The translations under genes and the position numbers were made by a program. Under the pieces are notes generated by a model. It worked only from the letters and a program-made list of their open reading frames with translations, had not been told where the DNA came from and did no database searches. From positions 5,319,501 through 5,383,500 of the forward strand of contig NZ_CP107783.1 of the NCBI RefSeq assembly GCF_036345255.1: DNA of 64,000 bases, in the 5' to 3' direction. Positions 40,866 to 49,996 of this stretch are shown here, piece by piece (position 1 is the first letter of the stretch; each line of letters opens with the position of its first letter). This stretch comes from Streptomyces sp. NBC_00569 (lineage in GTDB: Bacteria; Actinomycetota; Actinomycetes; Streptomycetales; Streptomycetaceae).

Positions 40866-43487
40866 GTGAGCGTCGAGGTCTACCGGGACGAGTGGGGCAT
40901 CCCCCATCTCCGTGCTGACAGCGTGCGGGAACTGGCCCACGCCCAGGGGCGCAACGCCGCTGCCGACCGGGGCTGGCAGATCGAGGTCGAGCGGCACCGC
41001 TCACAGGGCACGTCCGCCGCCTTCCTCGGCCCGGAGGCCGCCGGCTGGGACCGGTTCGCCCGGCAGGCCCGTATCGACGACACGGCCCGGCGCTGCTACC
41101 GCGCCCTCGACGAGGAGACGCGCGGCTGGCTCGACGCGTACGTGGCCGGGGTCGACGCCGGACTGCGTGAACTCGGCGGCGCCGCACCGGAGTTCGCCCG
41201 CGCCGGCCTCGAACCCGGCCGGTGGCGGCCCTGGACGCCCCTCGGCATCTGGCTCTCCACCCACATCCTGTTCACCGGCCTCCCCGGCAAGCTCTGGCGC
41301 GACGAGGTCGTACGCCGCATCGGGCCCGGAGCCGTCGGCCTCTTCGCCACGGACGGCCCCGGCACCTCCGGCAGCAACGGCTGGCTCGTCACCGGCGACC
41401 GCACCGCCACCGGCGGCCCCCTGATCGCGGGCGACCCGCACCGCTACATCGAGGACCCGGGCGTCTACCAGCAGATACGGCTCGCCTGCCCGGAGTACGA
41501 CGTCGTGGGCCTCGCCGTCCCCGGCGTACCCGGCATCGGTCACTTCGGCCACACCGGCACCGTCGCCTGGGCGATCACCAACGCGATGGCCGACTACCAG
41601 GACCTGTACCGGGAGCGGCTGCGGCGGCTTCCGGACGGCGGCGTGGAGGCGCTCGGGCCCGACGGGTGGCGGCCCGCGTTCCGCAGCGTGGAGACCTTCG
41701 AGGTGGCGGGCGCGCCGCCGCAGGAGGTCGAGGTCGTCGAGACCGAGCGCGGGACGGTCGTCATCGGCGGGCCCGACGAGGGCGAGGGCATCGCGCTGCG
41801 CCAGCCGCCTCGCGTACGCGAGGACTTGGGGTTCGCCGCGCTGCCCGCCCTGCTCCGCGCCCGCACCGTCGCCGACGTGGACCGGGCCTTCGACCGCTGG
41901 GCCGAGCCCGTCAACGTCGTCCAGGCCGCCGACACCGAGGGCGGTCTCCTGCACCGCGTCGCGGGCGCCGTGCCCGAGCGCGACCCCGAGAACCTGCTGC
42001 GCGTCGTCCCCGCCCACGAGCCCCGGCACGCCTGGCGCGGCCTGCGCGAGCTGCCCCGCGAGCCGGTCGGCACCGTCGCGGTCATGGCGAACCAGCGGGG
42101 CCTCGCCGCGCCCCTCGGTATCGAGTTCGCGCCGCCGCACCGGGCGGACCGCATACGGGAACTGCTCGACGCGCACGACGTGTGGACGGCTCCCGGCATG
42201 GCCGCCGTCCACACCGACACCCGCCTCGCCTCCGCCCGTCCGCTGCTCGACCTCGTGGCCCGCCTCGACGGCATCGGCCCCGATGCCGAGGCGCTGACGA
42301 AGCGGCTGCTCGCCTGGGACCGGCACATGGACGCGGACAGCGCGGACGCCGCCGCGTACGCGCGGGTGCGGGCGGCGGTCGTGCGGAAGCTGGCCGCGCA
42401 CCCGGCGTTCGCGCCGCTCACGGGGATGGGGGAGGCGTACCCGGAGGTCTTCCGGCCGTGGCTGGCCCTCGCGCCGCGCATCGCGTACGCGCTGGAGACT
42501 CTGCTGACCACCGATCAATTCCCGGATGTCGACCGGGAGACGGTCGTCCGCGAGGCGGTCGAGGAAGCCGCCGCGGCGACGGCGGCCGGGGAGACCTGGG
42601 GCGACCGGCACCGGCTCGCCGCCTGGCGGGCACTGCCTGAGGACGGCGACGAGGCCGCTCCGGGCCTGCCCGGCGACCACGACTGCGTCCTGTCCACGTC
42701 GAGCGTGCCCGGCGTCACCGACCTCAGCGCCCGCGGCCCGGCCGCCCGCTACGTGTGGGACGTCGCCGACCGTGCGAACAGCCTGTGGGTCGTACCTCTC
42801 GGCGCCTCAGGAATCCCCGGCTCCCCGCACCGCCGCGACCAGCTCCCCCTGTGGCTGCGGGGCGGCCTGGTCCCCGTGATCACCGACTGGAACCGCCTCA
42901 CCGAGGAGACCCCCATGCGCGAGAGCACCGTGTACGAGCGGACCGTCGAAGGGTTCGGCACCGTCCGTGTCGCCCCCGTCGACCCCGTCGCCGACCTCGA
43001 CGTGATCCACGGCTGGGTGCGCGAGGAGCGCGCCCGGTTCTGGGGCATGGAGGGCGCGAGCCGCGAGCAGGTGCGTGAGACGTACGAACACCTCGACTCG
43101 CTCACCACGCACCACGCCCACCTCGTCCGCCTCGACGGCGAACCCGTCGCGCTCTTCCAGACGTACGAGCCCGAGGCCGACCGGGTCAGCGAGTGCTACG
43201 AGGTCGAGGACGGCGACATCGGCGTGCACTTCCTGATCGCCCCGGCCGCCGGCGGAGCCGTCCGCGGCTTCACCGGAGCGCTCATGACCGTCCTCGTCGC
43301 GTACGCGCTCGAAGGGCACGGCAAGCGGCGGATCGTGGTCGAGCCCGACGCGCGCAACACGAAGGCCGTCGCGCTCCTGGAGCGCGCGGGCTTCGCACTC
43401 GGCCCCGAGATCGTGCTCCCGGAGATCGACCTGCCGGAGGTGTTCCTCCCCGAGAAGCGGGCCCGGATCGCGTTCCTCGAGCGCTGA
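40866..43487 (+). CDS. Penicillin acylase-family Ntn hydrolase fused to siderophore-type acetyltransferase
   Basis: 873 residues. Residues 1-about 680 are a penicillin acylase: after the precursor linker comes the nucleophile Ser170 in Gly-Ser-Asn-Gly-Trp, where chain cleavage would expose it, then GDPHR, GVPGIGHFGHTGTVAWAITN and later HDCVLST. From about 690 (TVYERTVEGFGTVRV) it is an AlcB/RhbD-type acetyltransferase with ARFWGMEG, GDIGVHFLIAP and PDARNTKAVALLERAGF. The iron box places it in iron acquisition. From memory, a penicillin-amidase/acetyltransferase pair named desG/desH outside desABCD has been linked to aryl-desferrioxamines. An internal ATG at 42915 has GAGGAG before it, so the transferase may also be made alone. 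Confidence 0.85.
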   Translation: MSVEVYRDEWGIPHLRADSVRELAHAQGRNAAADRGWQIEVERHRSQGTSAAFLGPEAAGWDRFARQARIDDTARRCYRALDEETRGWLDAYVAGVDAGLRELGGAAPEFARAGLEPGRWRPWTPLGIWLSTHILFTGLPGKLWRDEVVRRIGPGAVGLFATDGPGTSGSNGWLVTGDRTATGGPLIAGDPHRYIEDPGVYQQIRLACPEYDVVGLAVPGVPGIGHFGHTGTVAWAITNAMADYQDLYRERLRRLPDGGVEALGPDGWRPAFRSVETFEVAGAPPQEVEVVETERGTVVIGGPDEGEGIALRQPPRVREDLGFAALPALLRARTVADVDRAFDRWAEPVNVVQAADTEGGLLHRVAGAVPERDPENLLRVVPAHEPRHAWRGLRELPREPVGTVAVMANQRGLAAPLGIEFAPPHRADRIRELLDAHDVWTAPGMAAVHTDTRLASARPLLDLVARLDGIGPDAEALTKRLLAWDRHMDADSADAAAYARVRAAVVRKLAAHPAFAPLTGMGEAYPEVFRPWLALAPRIAYALETLLTTDQFPDVDRETVVREAVEEAAAATAAGETWGDRHRLAAWRALPEDGDEAAPGLPGDHDCVLSTSSVPGVTDLSARGPAARYVWDVADRANSLWVVPLGASGIPGSPHRRDQLPLWLRGGLVPVITDWNRLTEETPMRESTVYERTVEGFGTVRVAPVDPVADLDVIHGWVREERARFWGMEGASREQVRETYEHLDSLTTHHAHLVRLDGEPVALFQTYEPEADRVSECYEVEDGDIGVHFLIAPAAGGAVRGFTGALMTVLVAYALEGHGKRRIVVEPDARNTKAVALLERAGFALGPEIVLPEIDLPEVFLPEKRARIAFLER

Positions 43488-43499
43488 CGGCCCGCGGGC

Positions 43500-44261
43500 T
43501 CAGCCCCGTACGAGCAGGATCACCGAGGCGGTGACGCCGACCACGACGATCACCGCGCGCAGGACCGCCGGGGGCAGCCTGCGGCCGAACCTCGCGCCGG
43601 TCAGGCCGCCCAGCGTGGAGCCGACGGCGATCACCGCGGCCGCCACCCAGTCGACGTCGGCGACGGCGATGAAGACGACCGCCGCGACCCCGTTCACGAT
43701 CGAGGCCAGGACGTTCTTCGCCGCGTTGAGGCGCTGGAGGTCGTCCTGGAGGAAGCTGCCGAACATGCCCATGAGCAGCACGCCCTGGGCGGCGCCGAAG
43801 TAGCCGCCGTAGACGCCCGTCCCCAGCACGCCGAGCCACATGGGGACGCCGCCGTCGGTGCGCGTCGCCGTGGCCTGGCGCTCCTTCGACCAGCGGCTGA
43901 GCCGGGGCTGGAGCACGACGAGGACACAGGCGGCCAGGATGAGGACGGGCACCACCGAGGTGAACGCGTCGGCCGGCAGCTTCAGCAGCAGGAGCGCGCC
44001 CGTGAGGCCGCCGATCAGCGAGGCCGTGCCGAAGCGGAGCAGCCGCTTGCGCTGCCCCTTCAGCTCGCGCCGGTAGCCGTACGCGGCGCTGAGCACGCCC
44101 GGTACGAGGCCGATGTTGTTCGACACGTTGGCGAGCACCGGCGGATAGCCGAACGCGAGGAGCGTAGGGAAGGTGATGAGCGTTCCGGAGCCGACCACCG
44201 CGTTGATCGCGCCGGCGGCGACACCGGCCGCTCCGACGGCCACTGCTTCAAGTGCATCCAC
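43500..44261 (-). CDS. TauE/SafE (TSUP) family membrane transporter
   Basis: 253 residues, eight membrane helices in two similar halves: GAINAVVGSGTLITFPTLLAFGYPPVLANVSNNIGLVPG and YGGYFGAAQGVLLMGMF with LNAAKNVLASIVNGVAA. The family exports or imports sulphite, sulphonates or other small anions. The GTG at 44261 starts VDALEAVAV; an upstream TTG at 44297 would overlap the operator. Divergent from the LysR gene, its probable regulator. Confidence 0.85.
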   Translation of the reverse strand: MDALEAVAVGAAGVAAGAINAVVGSGTLITFPTLLAFGYPPVLANVSNNIGLVPGVLSAAYGYRRELKGQRKRLLRFGTASLIGGLTGALLLLKLPADAFTSVVPVLILAACVLVVLQPRLSRWSKERQATATRTDGGVPMWLGVLGTGVYGGYFGAAQGVLLMGMFGSFLQDDLQRLNAAKNVLASIVNGVAAVVFIAVADVDWVAAAVIAVGSTLGGLTGARFGRRLPPAVLRAVIVVVGVTASVILLVRG

Positions 44262-44289
44262 GCCCGAGATCGTTTCGGAGCCCGAGATC

Positions 44290-44336
44290 CAAGTCAATCC
44301 TAGGAATTACTTGAGAAGCACCAAGCTCTGGCTTGG
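44290..44336. promoter_or_regulatory. LysR-type operator region
   Basis: A 24-bp near-palindrome (44290-44313; 10 of 12 pairs, centre CCTAGG) and CCAAGC-TCTG-GCTTGG (44321-44336) fill the space between the divergent TSUP and LysR genes. Confidence 0.55.
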
Positions 44337-44364
44337 AAGGGGACGGCATGGCTACGTTGGCGCC

Positions 44365-45261
44365 GTGACCCTCGACGATCTCCGTGTCTACGTCGCCGTG
44401 TGCGCGGCGGGCAGCCTCAGCGCCGTCGCCCGCGACCTCTCCTGTACGCAGTCGGCGGTGAGCCAGCACATCCGCCGCCTCGAACGGGAGGCGGGCGTCA
44501 GCCTCCTCGAACGGCACGCCCGCGGTGTCCTGCCGACCCCCGCCGGGCGCGTCCTGCAGACCGCGGCCGCCGAGGGCATCGCAGGCATCGACGACGCGCT
44601 GCGCCGCCTGCGCGACCTGGCCCGCGGCGAGAGCGGCGCGGTGCGCGTCACCACGGGCGCGACGACCGTGCGCCACTTCATGTCCGAGGCCATCGTCGGC
44701 TTCCGGCGCCGCCACCCCCGGGCGAGCCTGGAATTCCAGACGGTCAGCTCCAGCCACAGTGCCTACGAGGCGCTCGCCGCGCACGACCTCGACCTCGCGT
44801 GGGTCACCATCGGCGCTCCGGAACGCGGCGTCGAGCAGCGCCCCGTCGTCGAACTCCCCTGGGTCCTCGCCGTGCGTCCCGACGATCCGCTGGCCGGCCG
44901 GACCCGGATCGGCCCCGACGACCTGGCCGCCGCCCATCTCATCCGGCCGCCCGAACAGTCCACGTCGCGCTCCCATCTCGACCGGCACTTCACCGGGCTC
45001 GGGATCACCAGGACGGCCGGGTCCGACGCGGGCGTCGCCGACTGGGCCACCGCCGTGCACCTCGCCGAACTGGGCCTCGGCCACGCACTCGTCCCCGAAC
45101 TGCCCGGCTGGCGAGATCCGGACCGCTCCGGCGGCCCGGTCCTCGTCCCCGTACCGGACCTGCCGCCCCTCGCCGTCGGCTGGGCGGTGCGGCGCTGGGC
45201 CACGCTCACCCCGCTGGCGAGGGCCTTCGCCGACCTGGTGGCGGAGCACTGCGGGAGGTAG
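44365..45261 (+). CDS. LysR-type transcriptional regulator
   Basis: 298 residues: N-terminal HTH (LRVYVAVCAAGSLSAVARDLSCTQSAVSQHIRRLEREAGVSLLER) and a periplasmic-binding-protein-like effector domain (VRVTTGATTVRHFMSEAI, DLDLAWVTIG). GTG start; an ATG at 44348 is in another frame. It likely controls the divergent transporter gene and itself through the palindromes between them. Confidence 0.92.
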   Translation: MTLDDLRVYVAVCAAGSLSAVARDLSCTQSAVSQHIRRLEREAGVSLLERHARGVLPTPAGRVLQTAAAEGIAGIDDALRRLRDLARGESGAVRVTTGATTVRHFMSEAIVGFRRRHPRASLEFQTVSSSHSAYEALAAHDLDLAWVTIGAPERGVEQRPVVELPWVLAVRPDDPLAGRTRIGPDDLAAAHLIRPPEQSTSRSHLDRHFTGLGITRTAGSDAGVADWATAVHLAELGLGHALVPELPGWRDPDRSGGPVLVPVPDLPPLAVGWAVRRWATLTPLARAFADLVAEHCGR

Positions 45262-45312
45262 GGGCTTCACGCGCCTGTGGCGGGGGGCCGGTCTCCGGGG
45301 GACGCTGGAAGC

Positions 45313-45639
45313 ATGACCACGACGTACGACCTGAACGCTCTCGCCGACAAGCACGTCGCCGCAGCCCGGACCTCCCCCCACGGCCGCAGCGCGCATCTCC
45401 TGCTCCGCGAGGAGACCCTCCGCCAGAGCGTGATCGCCCTGACGGCGGGCGAGGTCCTGGAGGAGCACAACGCGCCGCCCGCCGCGACGCTCCAGATCCT
45501 GCGGGGCGAGATCGTGCTGACGGCGGTCTCGGGCGACGTGACGCTCACGGAGGGCCGGCTCCACGCGCTCCCGCAGGAGCGGCACGGCCTGCGCGCGGTC
45601 ACGGACGCGGCGGTGCTGCTGACGGCGGTCAACGACTGA
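45313..45639 (+). CDS. Small cupin-domain protein
   Basis: 108 residues with a single cupin barrel (VLEEHNAPPAATLQILRGEIVLTAVSGDVTLTEGRLHALPQERHGLRAV). Metal-binding His/Glu are partly conserved (EEH, RHG). 51 bases after the LysR stop, in the same direction. Probably a sensory or isomerase-like cupin; substrate unknown. Confidence 0.75.
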   Translation: MTTTYDLNALADKHVAAARTSPHGRSAHLLLREETLRQSVIALTAGEVLEEHNAPPAATLQILRGEIVLTAVSGDVTLTEGRLHALPQERHGLRAVTDAAVLLTAVND

Positions 45640-45704
45640 GGGGCGCCCGCCGCTCCCGGACACTTCGGCGGGCGCCGAACCGTTCCGCGCCTAGCGTGGG
45701 CCGC

Positions 45705-46514
45705 ATGGTCTTCAAAGCCCTGCACCACGACCCCGGCGGCCCCCTCCTCCTCCCGAACGCCTGGGACCACGCCTCCGCCGCCGCGCTCGCCGGGCAGGGG
45801 TTCGCCGCGATCGGTACGACGAGCCTCGGCGTGGCCGCCGCGGCCGGGCTCCCCGACGGCCACGCAGCCACCCGCGAGGAGACCCTGCGCCTGGCCCGCC
45901 GCCTGGGCGGGGGAGCGTTCCTGCTGTCCGTGGACGCGGAGGGCGGCTTCAGCGACGACCCGGCCGAGGTCGCCGTCCTCGCCCGTGAGCTGGCGCGGGC
46001 GGGCGCGGTGGGGATCAACCTGGAGGACGGCAGGGCCGACGGCACCCTCACCCCGGCCGCCGTCCACGCGGCGAAGATCGCCGCGGTCAAGGCCGCCGTA
46101 CCGGACCTGTTCGTCAACGCCCGCACGGACACGTACTGGCTCCCGGACCCGCGGACCGCGCCGGAGCCGGAGACCCGGCACCGGCTCGACGCCTACCGGC
46201 AGGCGGGCGCCGACGGCGTCTTCGTACCGGGCCTGACCGACCCGGCCGCGATCCAGGACCTCGTGGCGTACCTGCGCCCGTCCGGTGTCCCCCTCAACAT
46301 CCTCTACTCCCCCACAGGCCCCACCGTCCCTGAGCTCGCCGCCCTGGGCGTGCGCCGGGTCAGCCTCGGCTCGCTCCTGTTCCGCGCGGCACTCGGCGCC
46401 GCGGTCGCGGCGGCGCTCGACGTACGGGCGGGCCGGTACGTCGCGGACCCCGCGGCGCCGACGTACGGCGAGGTCCAGGAGCTGAGCGGCGGTGGGGACG
46501 CCGCGGAAATATGA
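45705..46514 (+). CDS. Isocitrate lyase/PEP mutase superfamily protein
   Basis: 269 residues, TIM barrel: LLLPNAWDHASAAALAGQGFAAIGTTS, LLSVDAEGGFSDDP (metal-binding Asp/Glu), GINLEDGRADG, LFVNARTDTYW and VPGLTDPAAI. This is the carboxyvinyl-carboxyphosphonate/PEP-mutase-like branch that cleaves or forms C-C or C-P bonds. The exact substrate cannot be told. It follows the cupin gene with a 65-base gap. Confidence 0.85.
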   Translation: MVFKALHHDPGGPLLLPNAWDHASAAALAGQGFAAIGTTSLGVAAAAGLPDGHAATREETLRLARRLGGGAFLLSVDAEGGFSDDPAEVAVLARELARAGAVGINLEDGRADGTLTPAAVHAAKIAAVKAAVPDLFVNARTDTYWLPDPRTAPEPETRHRLDAYRQAGADGVFVPGLTDPAAIQDLVAYLRPSGVPLNILYSPTGPTVPELAALGVRRVSLGSLLFRAALGAAVAAALDVRAGRYVADPAAPTYGEVQELSGGGDAAEI

Positions 46515-46547
46515 TGAAGCCGGGGTTTTCCGTATCCGGAGCGGTCC

Positions 46548-47384
46548 ATGACGCAGCGTCGTCCCAGCCAGCCCGAGAGCGCCGACGACCTGCTGACCAG
46601 GCTCGGCCGCCTGGCCGCACAGGCACGCGTCGGGGCGGAACTCCAGCACGCGCGGGTCGAACTTGCGGAAGCCCTCCAGCGCGAGATGCTCCCCGTCTCC
46701 CTGCCGGCCCTGCCGGGACTGCGGACGGCCGCCAGATACTCGCCGGCCCGCCACGGACTGGACATCGGCGGGGACTGGTACGACGCCTTCGCCACCCCCG
46801 ACGGCGCCCTCGGGTTCTCCATCGGTGACGTACAGGGCCATGACGTCGAGGCCGCCGCCTTCATGGGGCAGATCCGCATCGCCCTGCGTGCGGTGGCCGC
46901 CTTCGCCCCGGACCCCGGCGAGGCGCTCGCCCAGGCCAACGACCTGCTGCTGTCGATGCACCGCGATCTCTTCGCGACCTGCAGCTTTCTCCGCTTCGAC
47001 CCGACGACCTGGGTACTGGAGTCCGCCCGTGCGGGCCACGTCCCCGCCGTCTGGGCCACGGTCGACGGCCGGTACGGCATCTCGGTGGACGAAGGCGGGC
47101 TGCCGCTGGGCATGCTGCCCGGGTCCAGCTACCCCGTCACCCGGCACCGCCTCTCGACGGCGGGCGCGTACGTCCTGGTCACCGACGGCGTGGTCGAAGG
47201 TCCCTCGTTCCCGATCGAGGCGGGCCTGGAACGGGTGGCCCGGGTCGTCGCGGCCGGGGCGGGCGCCGAACCCGCGGAACTGGCCGCCGCGGTGATGAAG
47301 GTCGCCGACTGCACCGGCCACCAGGACGACTCCGCGGTACTGGTCCTGCGCCACGACCCGCCACCGGCGGTCCTGCCCGGGTGA
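46548..47384 (+). CDS. SpoIIE/RsbU-type PP2C serine phosphatase
   Basis: 278 residues. A short coiled-coil (LGRLAAQARVGAELQHARVELAEAL) precedes the phosphatase: LQREMLP, GGDWYDAF (metal Asp), FSIGDVQGHD, SARAGHVPAVW, VLVTDGVVEG and DDSAVLVL. Such enzymes dephosphorylate anti-anti-sigma factors and so activate SigB-like sigma factors. Two sigma genes of that family, sigN and sigF, are in this window. It is followed by the MASE1 gene, 62 bases later. Confidence 0.88.
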   Translation: MTQRRPSQPESADDLLTRLGRLAAQARVGAELQHARVELAEALQREMLPVSLPALPGLRTAARYSPARHGLDIGGDWYDAFATPDGALGFSIGDVQGHDVEAAAFMGQIRIALRAVAAFAPDPGEALAQANDLLLSMHRDLFATCSFLRFDPTTWVLESARAGHVPAVWATVDGRYGISVDEGGLPLGMLPGSSYPVTRHRLSTAGAYVLVTDGVVEGPSFPIEAGLERVARVVAAGAGAEPAELAAAVMKVADCTGHQDDSAVLVLRHDPPPAVLPG

Positions 47385-47446
47385 CAGCGGGCCCCCGGCG
47401 GCGTGTGCCACGCTCCGCCACGGGACGGGAGTGATTATGTGATCCG

Positions 47447-48403
47447 GTGGTGCGCACCGAGGAACTCCGTCGCCTCTCCGAGACCCTGCTGCGGGTCCTC
47501 GCCGTCGCCGCCGCCTACTACGCGACCGGCCGGGTCGGCATGTGGCAGCGGATCGTCCTCGAAGGCGCGGTCGTCACCCCGCTCTGGCTCCCGACCGGCG
47601 TCGCCGTCACCTGCCTGCTCTGGATGGGCCTGCGGATCTGGCCGGGCATCGCGCTCGGCGCCTTCATGCTCATCGAGTCGATCGGCCCCTTCGGCCCGTC
47701 CGACCTCGCGATCGTCGCCGCGAACACTCTCGCCCCGGTGTGTGCCTACCTGCTGCTGCGCAAGGTCGGCTTCCGCATCGAGATGGACCGGCTGCGGGAC
47801 GGGGTCGCCCTGGTCTTCCTGGGCGGACTCCTGCCGATACTCCTCAGCGCCACCGTCGGTGCGGGCGTGCTGGCGCTCTCCGGCAAACTGGCGTGGAGCG
47901 TGTTCTGGCCGGTGTGGGCGGCGTGGTGGGCCGGTGACGCGATGGGCGTACTCGTCGGCACCCCGCTGCTGATCGCGCTGAGCAGGGCCCGGCCCCCCTG
48001 GAACACCCGCCGGTGGCCGGAGGCCGCGGCCCTGGTGGTCGCCGCCGTCGTCATCACACCCGTGGCCACGAGAAGCGCCCTCGCCCTGCTCTTCCTCGTC
48101 TTCCCGCTGCTCACGTGGGCGGCGCTGCGCTTCCAGCTCGCGGGGGCGGCGCCGTGCGTGCTGTTCGTGTCCGTACTGGGGATCTCGGCGGCCACCGACC
48201 ACGTCGGCCCGTTCGGCCACCACACCCTCTTCGAGGTCATGGTCAACCTCCAGGCACTCAACGGCTCGGCCGCGCTCACCGGGCTCCTGCTCGCGGCGAT
48301 GGTCACCGAACAGAAGAACATCCGCCGGAAGATCGAGCAGGCGGTCAGCGATCTGACGGAAGTGGTGGAACACCTGGCGGCGCCGCCGCGGCGGGAGGAA
48401 TGA
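47447..48403 (+). CDS. MASE1-domain integral membrane sensor protein
   Basis: 318 residues, eight to nine membrane helices of the MASE1 type (VLAVAAAYYATGRVG, PLWLPTGVAVTCLLWMGLRIWPGIALGAF, WWAGDAMGVLVGTPLLIAL) and a short cytoplasmic coiled-coil tail (NIRRKIEQAVSDLTEVVEHL). It lacks the kinase or GGDEF output that MASE1 usually carries, so the neighbouring phosphatase, which has its own coiled coil, may be its separate output partner (inference). Confidence 0.82.
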   Translation: MVRTEELRRLSETLLRVLAVAAAYYATGRVGMWQRIVLEGAVVTPLWLPTGVAVTCLLWMGLRIWPGIALGAFMLIESIGPFGPSDLAIVAANTLAPVCAYLLLRKVGFRIEMDRLRDGVALVFLGGLLPILLSATVGAGVLALSGKLAWSVFWPVWAAWWAGDAMGVLVGTPLLIALSRARPPWNTRRWPEAAALVVAAVVITPVATRSALALLFLVFPLLTWAALRFQLAGAAPCVLFVSVLGISAATDHVGPFGHHTLFEVMVNLQALNGSAALTGLLLAAMVTEQKNIRRKIEQAVSDLTEVVEHLAAPPRREE

Positions 48404-48414
48404 CGTAGCCGGGG

Positions 48415-48615
48415 TCAGCCGCGGTCGACCGGGCCCGAGGGGTCTTCGGGGACCCGCCGGTGGTGCTTGCGGCTCCGTCTGCCGACTCCTGGCATGACAT
48501 CGCTGAAGGTGTGCGAGGCGATGCGTGCGTCGTGCCGGGCGTTGATCCGGTGGATCAGGCGCATGCCCATGAGGGTCACGAGAACGATGGCGCCGATGAG
48601 GATGATCGCCTCCAT
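48415..48615 (-). CDS. Small single-pass membrane protein
   Basis: 66 residues, N-terminal helix MEAIILIGAIVLVTLMGMRLI, then a basic cytoplasmic tail (RRSRKHHRRV). ATG 48615 is chosen because GGGAGG lies eight bases before it; a GTG three codons upstream is inside the RBS. Unknown role. Confidence 0.6.
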   Translation of the reverse strand: MEAIILIGAIVLVTLMGMRLIHRINARHDARIASHTFSDVMPGVGRRSRKHHRRVPEDPSGPVDRG

Positions 48616-48807
48616 GGCCGTCACCTCCCGCTCTCCACTGCTTTAACCGTAACTCCGGCCGCCGCAGGTCGCGCCCGCCGCGACGCGCGTGGGCGCGGCC
48701 CCCGGGGTTACCGTGAAGCTACGACGGCATCGCGCCGGTCGACGCCCGCCCCGTCATCGGTACGGCCCGGTGGGCGTCGGCCGTACGACCGAGGCGGGCG
48801 AACCACC

Positions 48808-49281
48808 ATGGCTGAATCCGACACCCCCCACCAGCCCCCACTGCTTCTGCCGGACGCGGCCCGACAAGGGGCCGAACCCGCAACGGCCCCGCTGAGGCTG
48901 GAGACCACCCAGTCCCGCGAAGCGCTCCTCGACGGCGCATGGTGGCCCCGCTCCCACAACATCGTGGCCGAGCTGCCCGCCCTGATCACGGAGTTGACCT
49001 CACGCCTCGGCCCCATCGCACGGGTCGGACTCGACTCCGCCGCCTGGGAGGAACTCCCGACCCGCCTGATCATCGACGACCGAGTCGTGCATCTCGACGC
49101 CCACGAGGTCGGCGACGGTACCGCCCTCCTCACCCGCGGCGACGGGGACTACTTCGTCCTGCTGGTCGTGCCTCCCGAGTCGGAGCCCGCGGCGGCCCGC
49201 GCCGTGATGGCCCGCGCGGTCCACGACGACAACATCACCGAGGCCGCACAACTCCTCGTCGCCGACCCCGACGAACCCTGA
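48808..49281 (+). CDS. DUF5994 family protein
   Basis: 157 residues: LDGAWWPRSHNIVAELPALITELTSRLGPIARVGLD, ELPTRLIIDDRVVHL, YFVLLVVPPESEPAAARAVMARAV. This is the actinobacterial DUF5994 pattern (DGAWWPRS, LLVVPP). Such genes are frequent in Streptomyces, with no known function that I can name. Confidence 0.75.
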   Translation: MAESDTPHQPPLLLPDAARQGAEPATAPLRLETTQSREALLDGAWWPRSHNIVAELPALITELTSRLGPIARVGLDSAAWEELPTRLIIDDRVVHLDAHEVGDGTALLTRGDGDYFVLLVVPPESEPAAARAVMARAVHDDNITEAAQLLVADPDEP

Positions 49282-49307
49282 GCCGGGAAACGCCGTGCGC
49301 GCCCCGG

Positions 49308-49694
49308 TCAGGCGTGACGGGTCGCGAGGACGCAGAACTCGTTCCCCTCCGGGTCGGTGAGTGGGACCCAGCTCACATCGCCCTGCCCGACGTCGACGTG
49401 CCGGGCGCCGAGGTCGAGCAGGCGACGGACCTCTTCGTCCTGCTCCCTGTCGGTCGGATTGACGTCGATGTGGAGCCTGTTCTTGACGGTCTTGCCCTCG
49501 GGCACACGCGCGAAGGTCAACGCCGGTGGCACCGGGCCGGGGCGGTCCTTGCCTTCAGGCGCCGCGGGCGAGCCGATGGTGACCAGTCCGTCCTCCTCGT
49601 CCTGCACCTCGTAGCCGAGGACAGAGCACCAGAACCGGGCGAGAGCGCGGGGATCGGCACAGTCGATCGCGAGCTCGGTGAACTTACTGGTCAT
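49308..49694 (-). CDS. VOC (glyoxalase/bleomycin-resistance) family protein
   Basis: 128 residues, two beta-alpha-beta-beta-beta units: FTELAIDCADPRALARFWCSVLGYEV and RLHIDVNPTDREQDEEVRRLLDLGARHVDVGQ, ending TDPEGNEFCVL with the usual metal Glu. ATG 49694 has GGGAGG seven bases before. Metal-dependent dioxygenase, isomerase or sequestration protein; substrate unknown. Confidence 0.85.
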   Translation of the reverse strand: MTSKFTELAIDCADPRALARFWCSVLGYEVQDEEDGLVTIGSPAAPEGKDRPGPVPPALTFARVPEGKTVKNRLHIDVNPTDREQDEEVRRLLDLGARHVDVGQGDVSWVPLTDPEGNEFCVLATRHA

Positions 49695-49736
49695 GTCAGG
49701 ACCTCCCAGTCGGGTGTCCGGCCACGCAATCACAGA

Positions 49737-49778
49737 ACGTCGAAGGGCCCCACCGCAAGCGGTGGGGCCCTTCGACGT
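49737..49778 (-). terminator. 42-bp perfect palindrome / terminator
   Basis: 20-bp stem beginning ACGTCGAAGGGCCCCACCGC with only AA in the centre. It lies just past the 3' end of the tRNA-Ser (GGA) gene, so it probably ends that transcript. Confidence 0.75.
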
Positions 49779-49799
49779 ATTGCCCGGTGAGAGCAATGG

Positions 49800-49884
49800 C
49801 GGAGGATACGAGATTCGAACTCGTGAGGGGTTGCCCCCAACACGCTTTCCAAGCGTGCGCCCTAGGCCACTAGGCGAATCCTCC
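49800..49884 (-). tRNA. tRNA-Ser (GGA)
   Basis: Class II tRNA: acceptor GGAGGAT/ATCCTCC, anticodon loop TTGGAAA (GGA) between ACGC and GCGT, long variable arm, T-loop GTTCGAATC, discriminator G. Confidence 0.97.
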
Positions 49885-49996
49885 GCCGCAAACAATACAA
49901 GACGTTGGGGGGTGCTCGCGAACATGATCCGGGGGCGGTGATCGGCCGGGGACCGGGCTCGTGATTCGGGCCGGGCATCCGCTACTGTGGAGCCCA

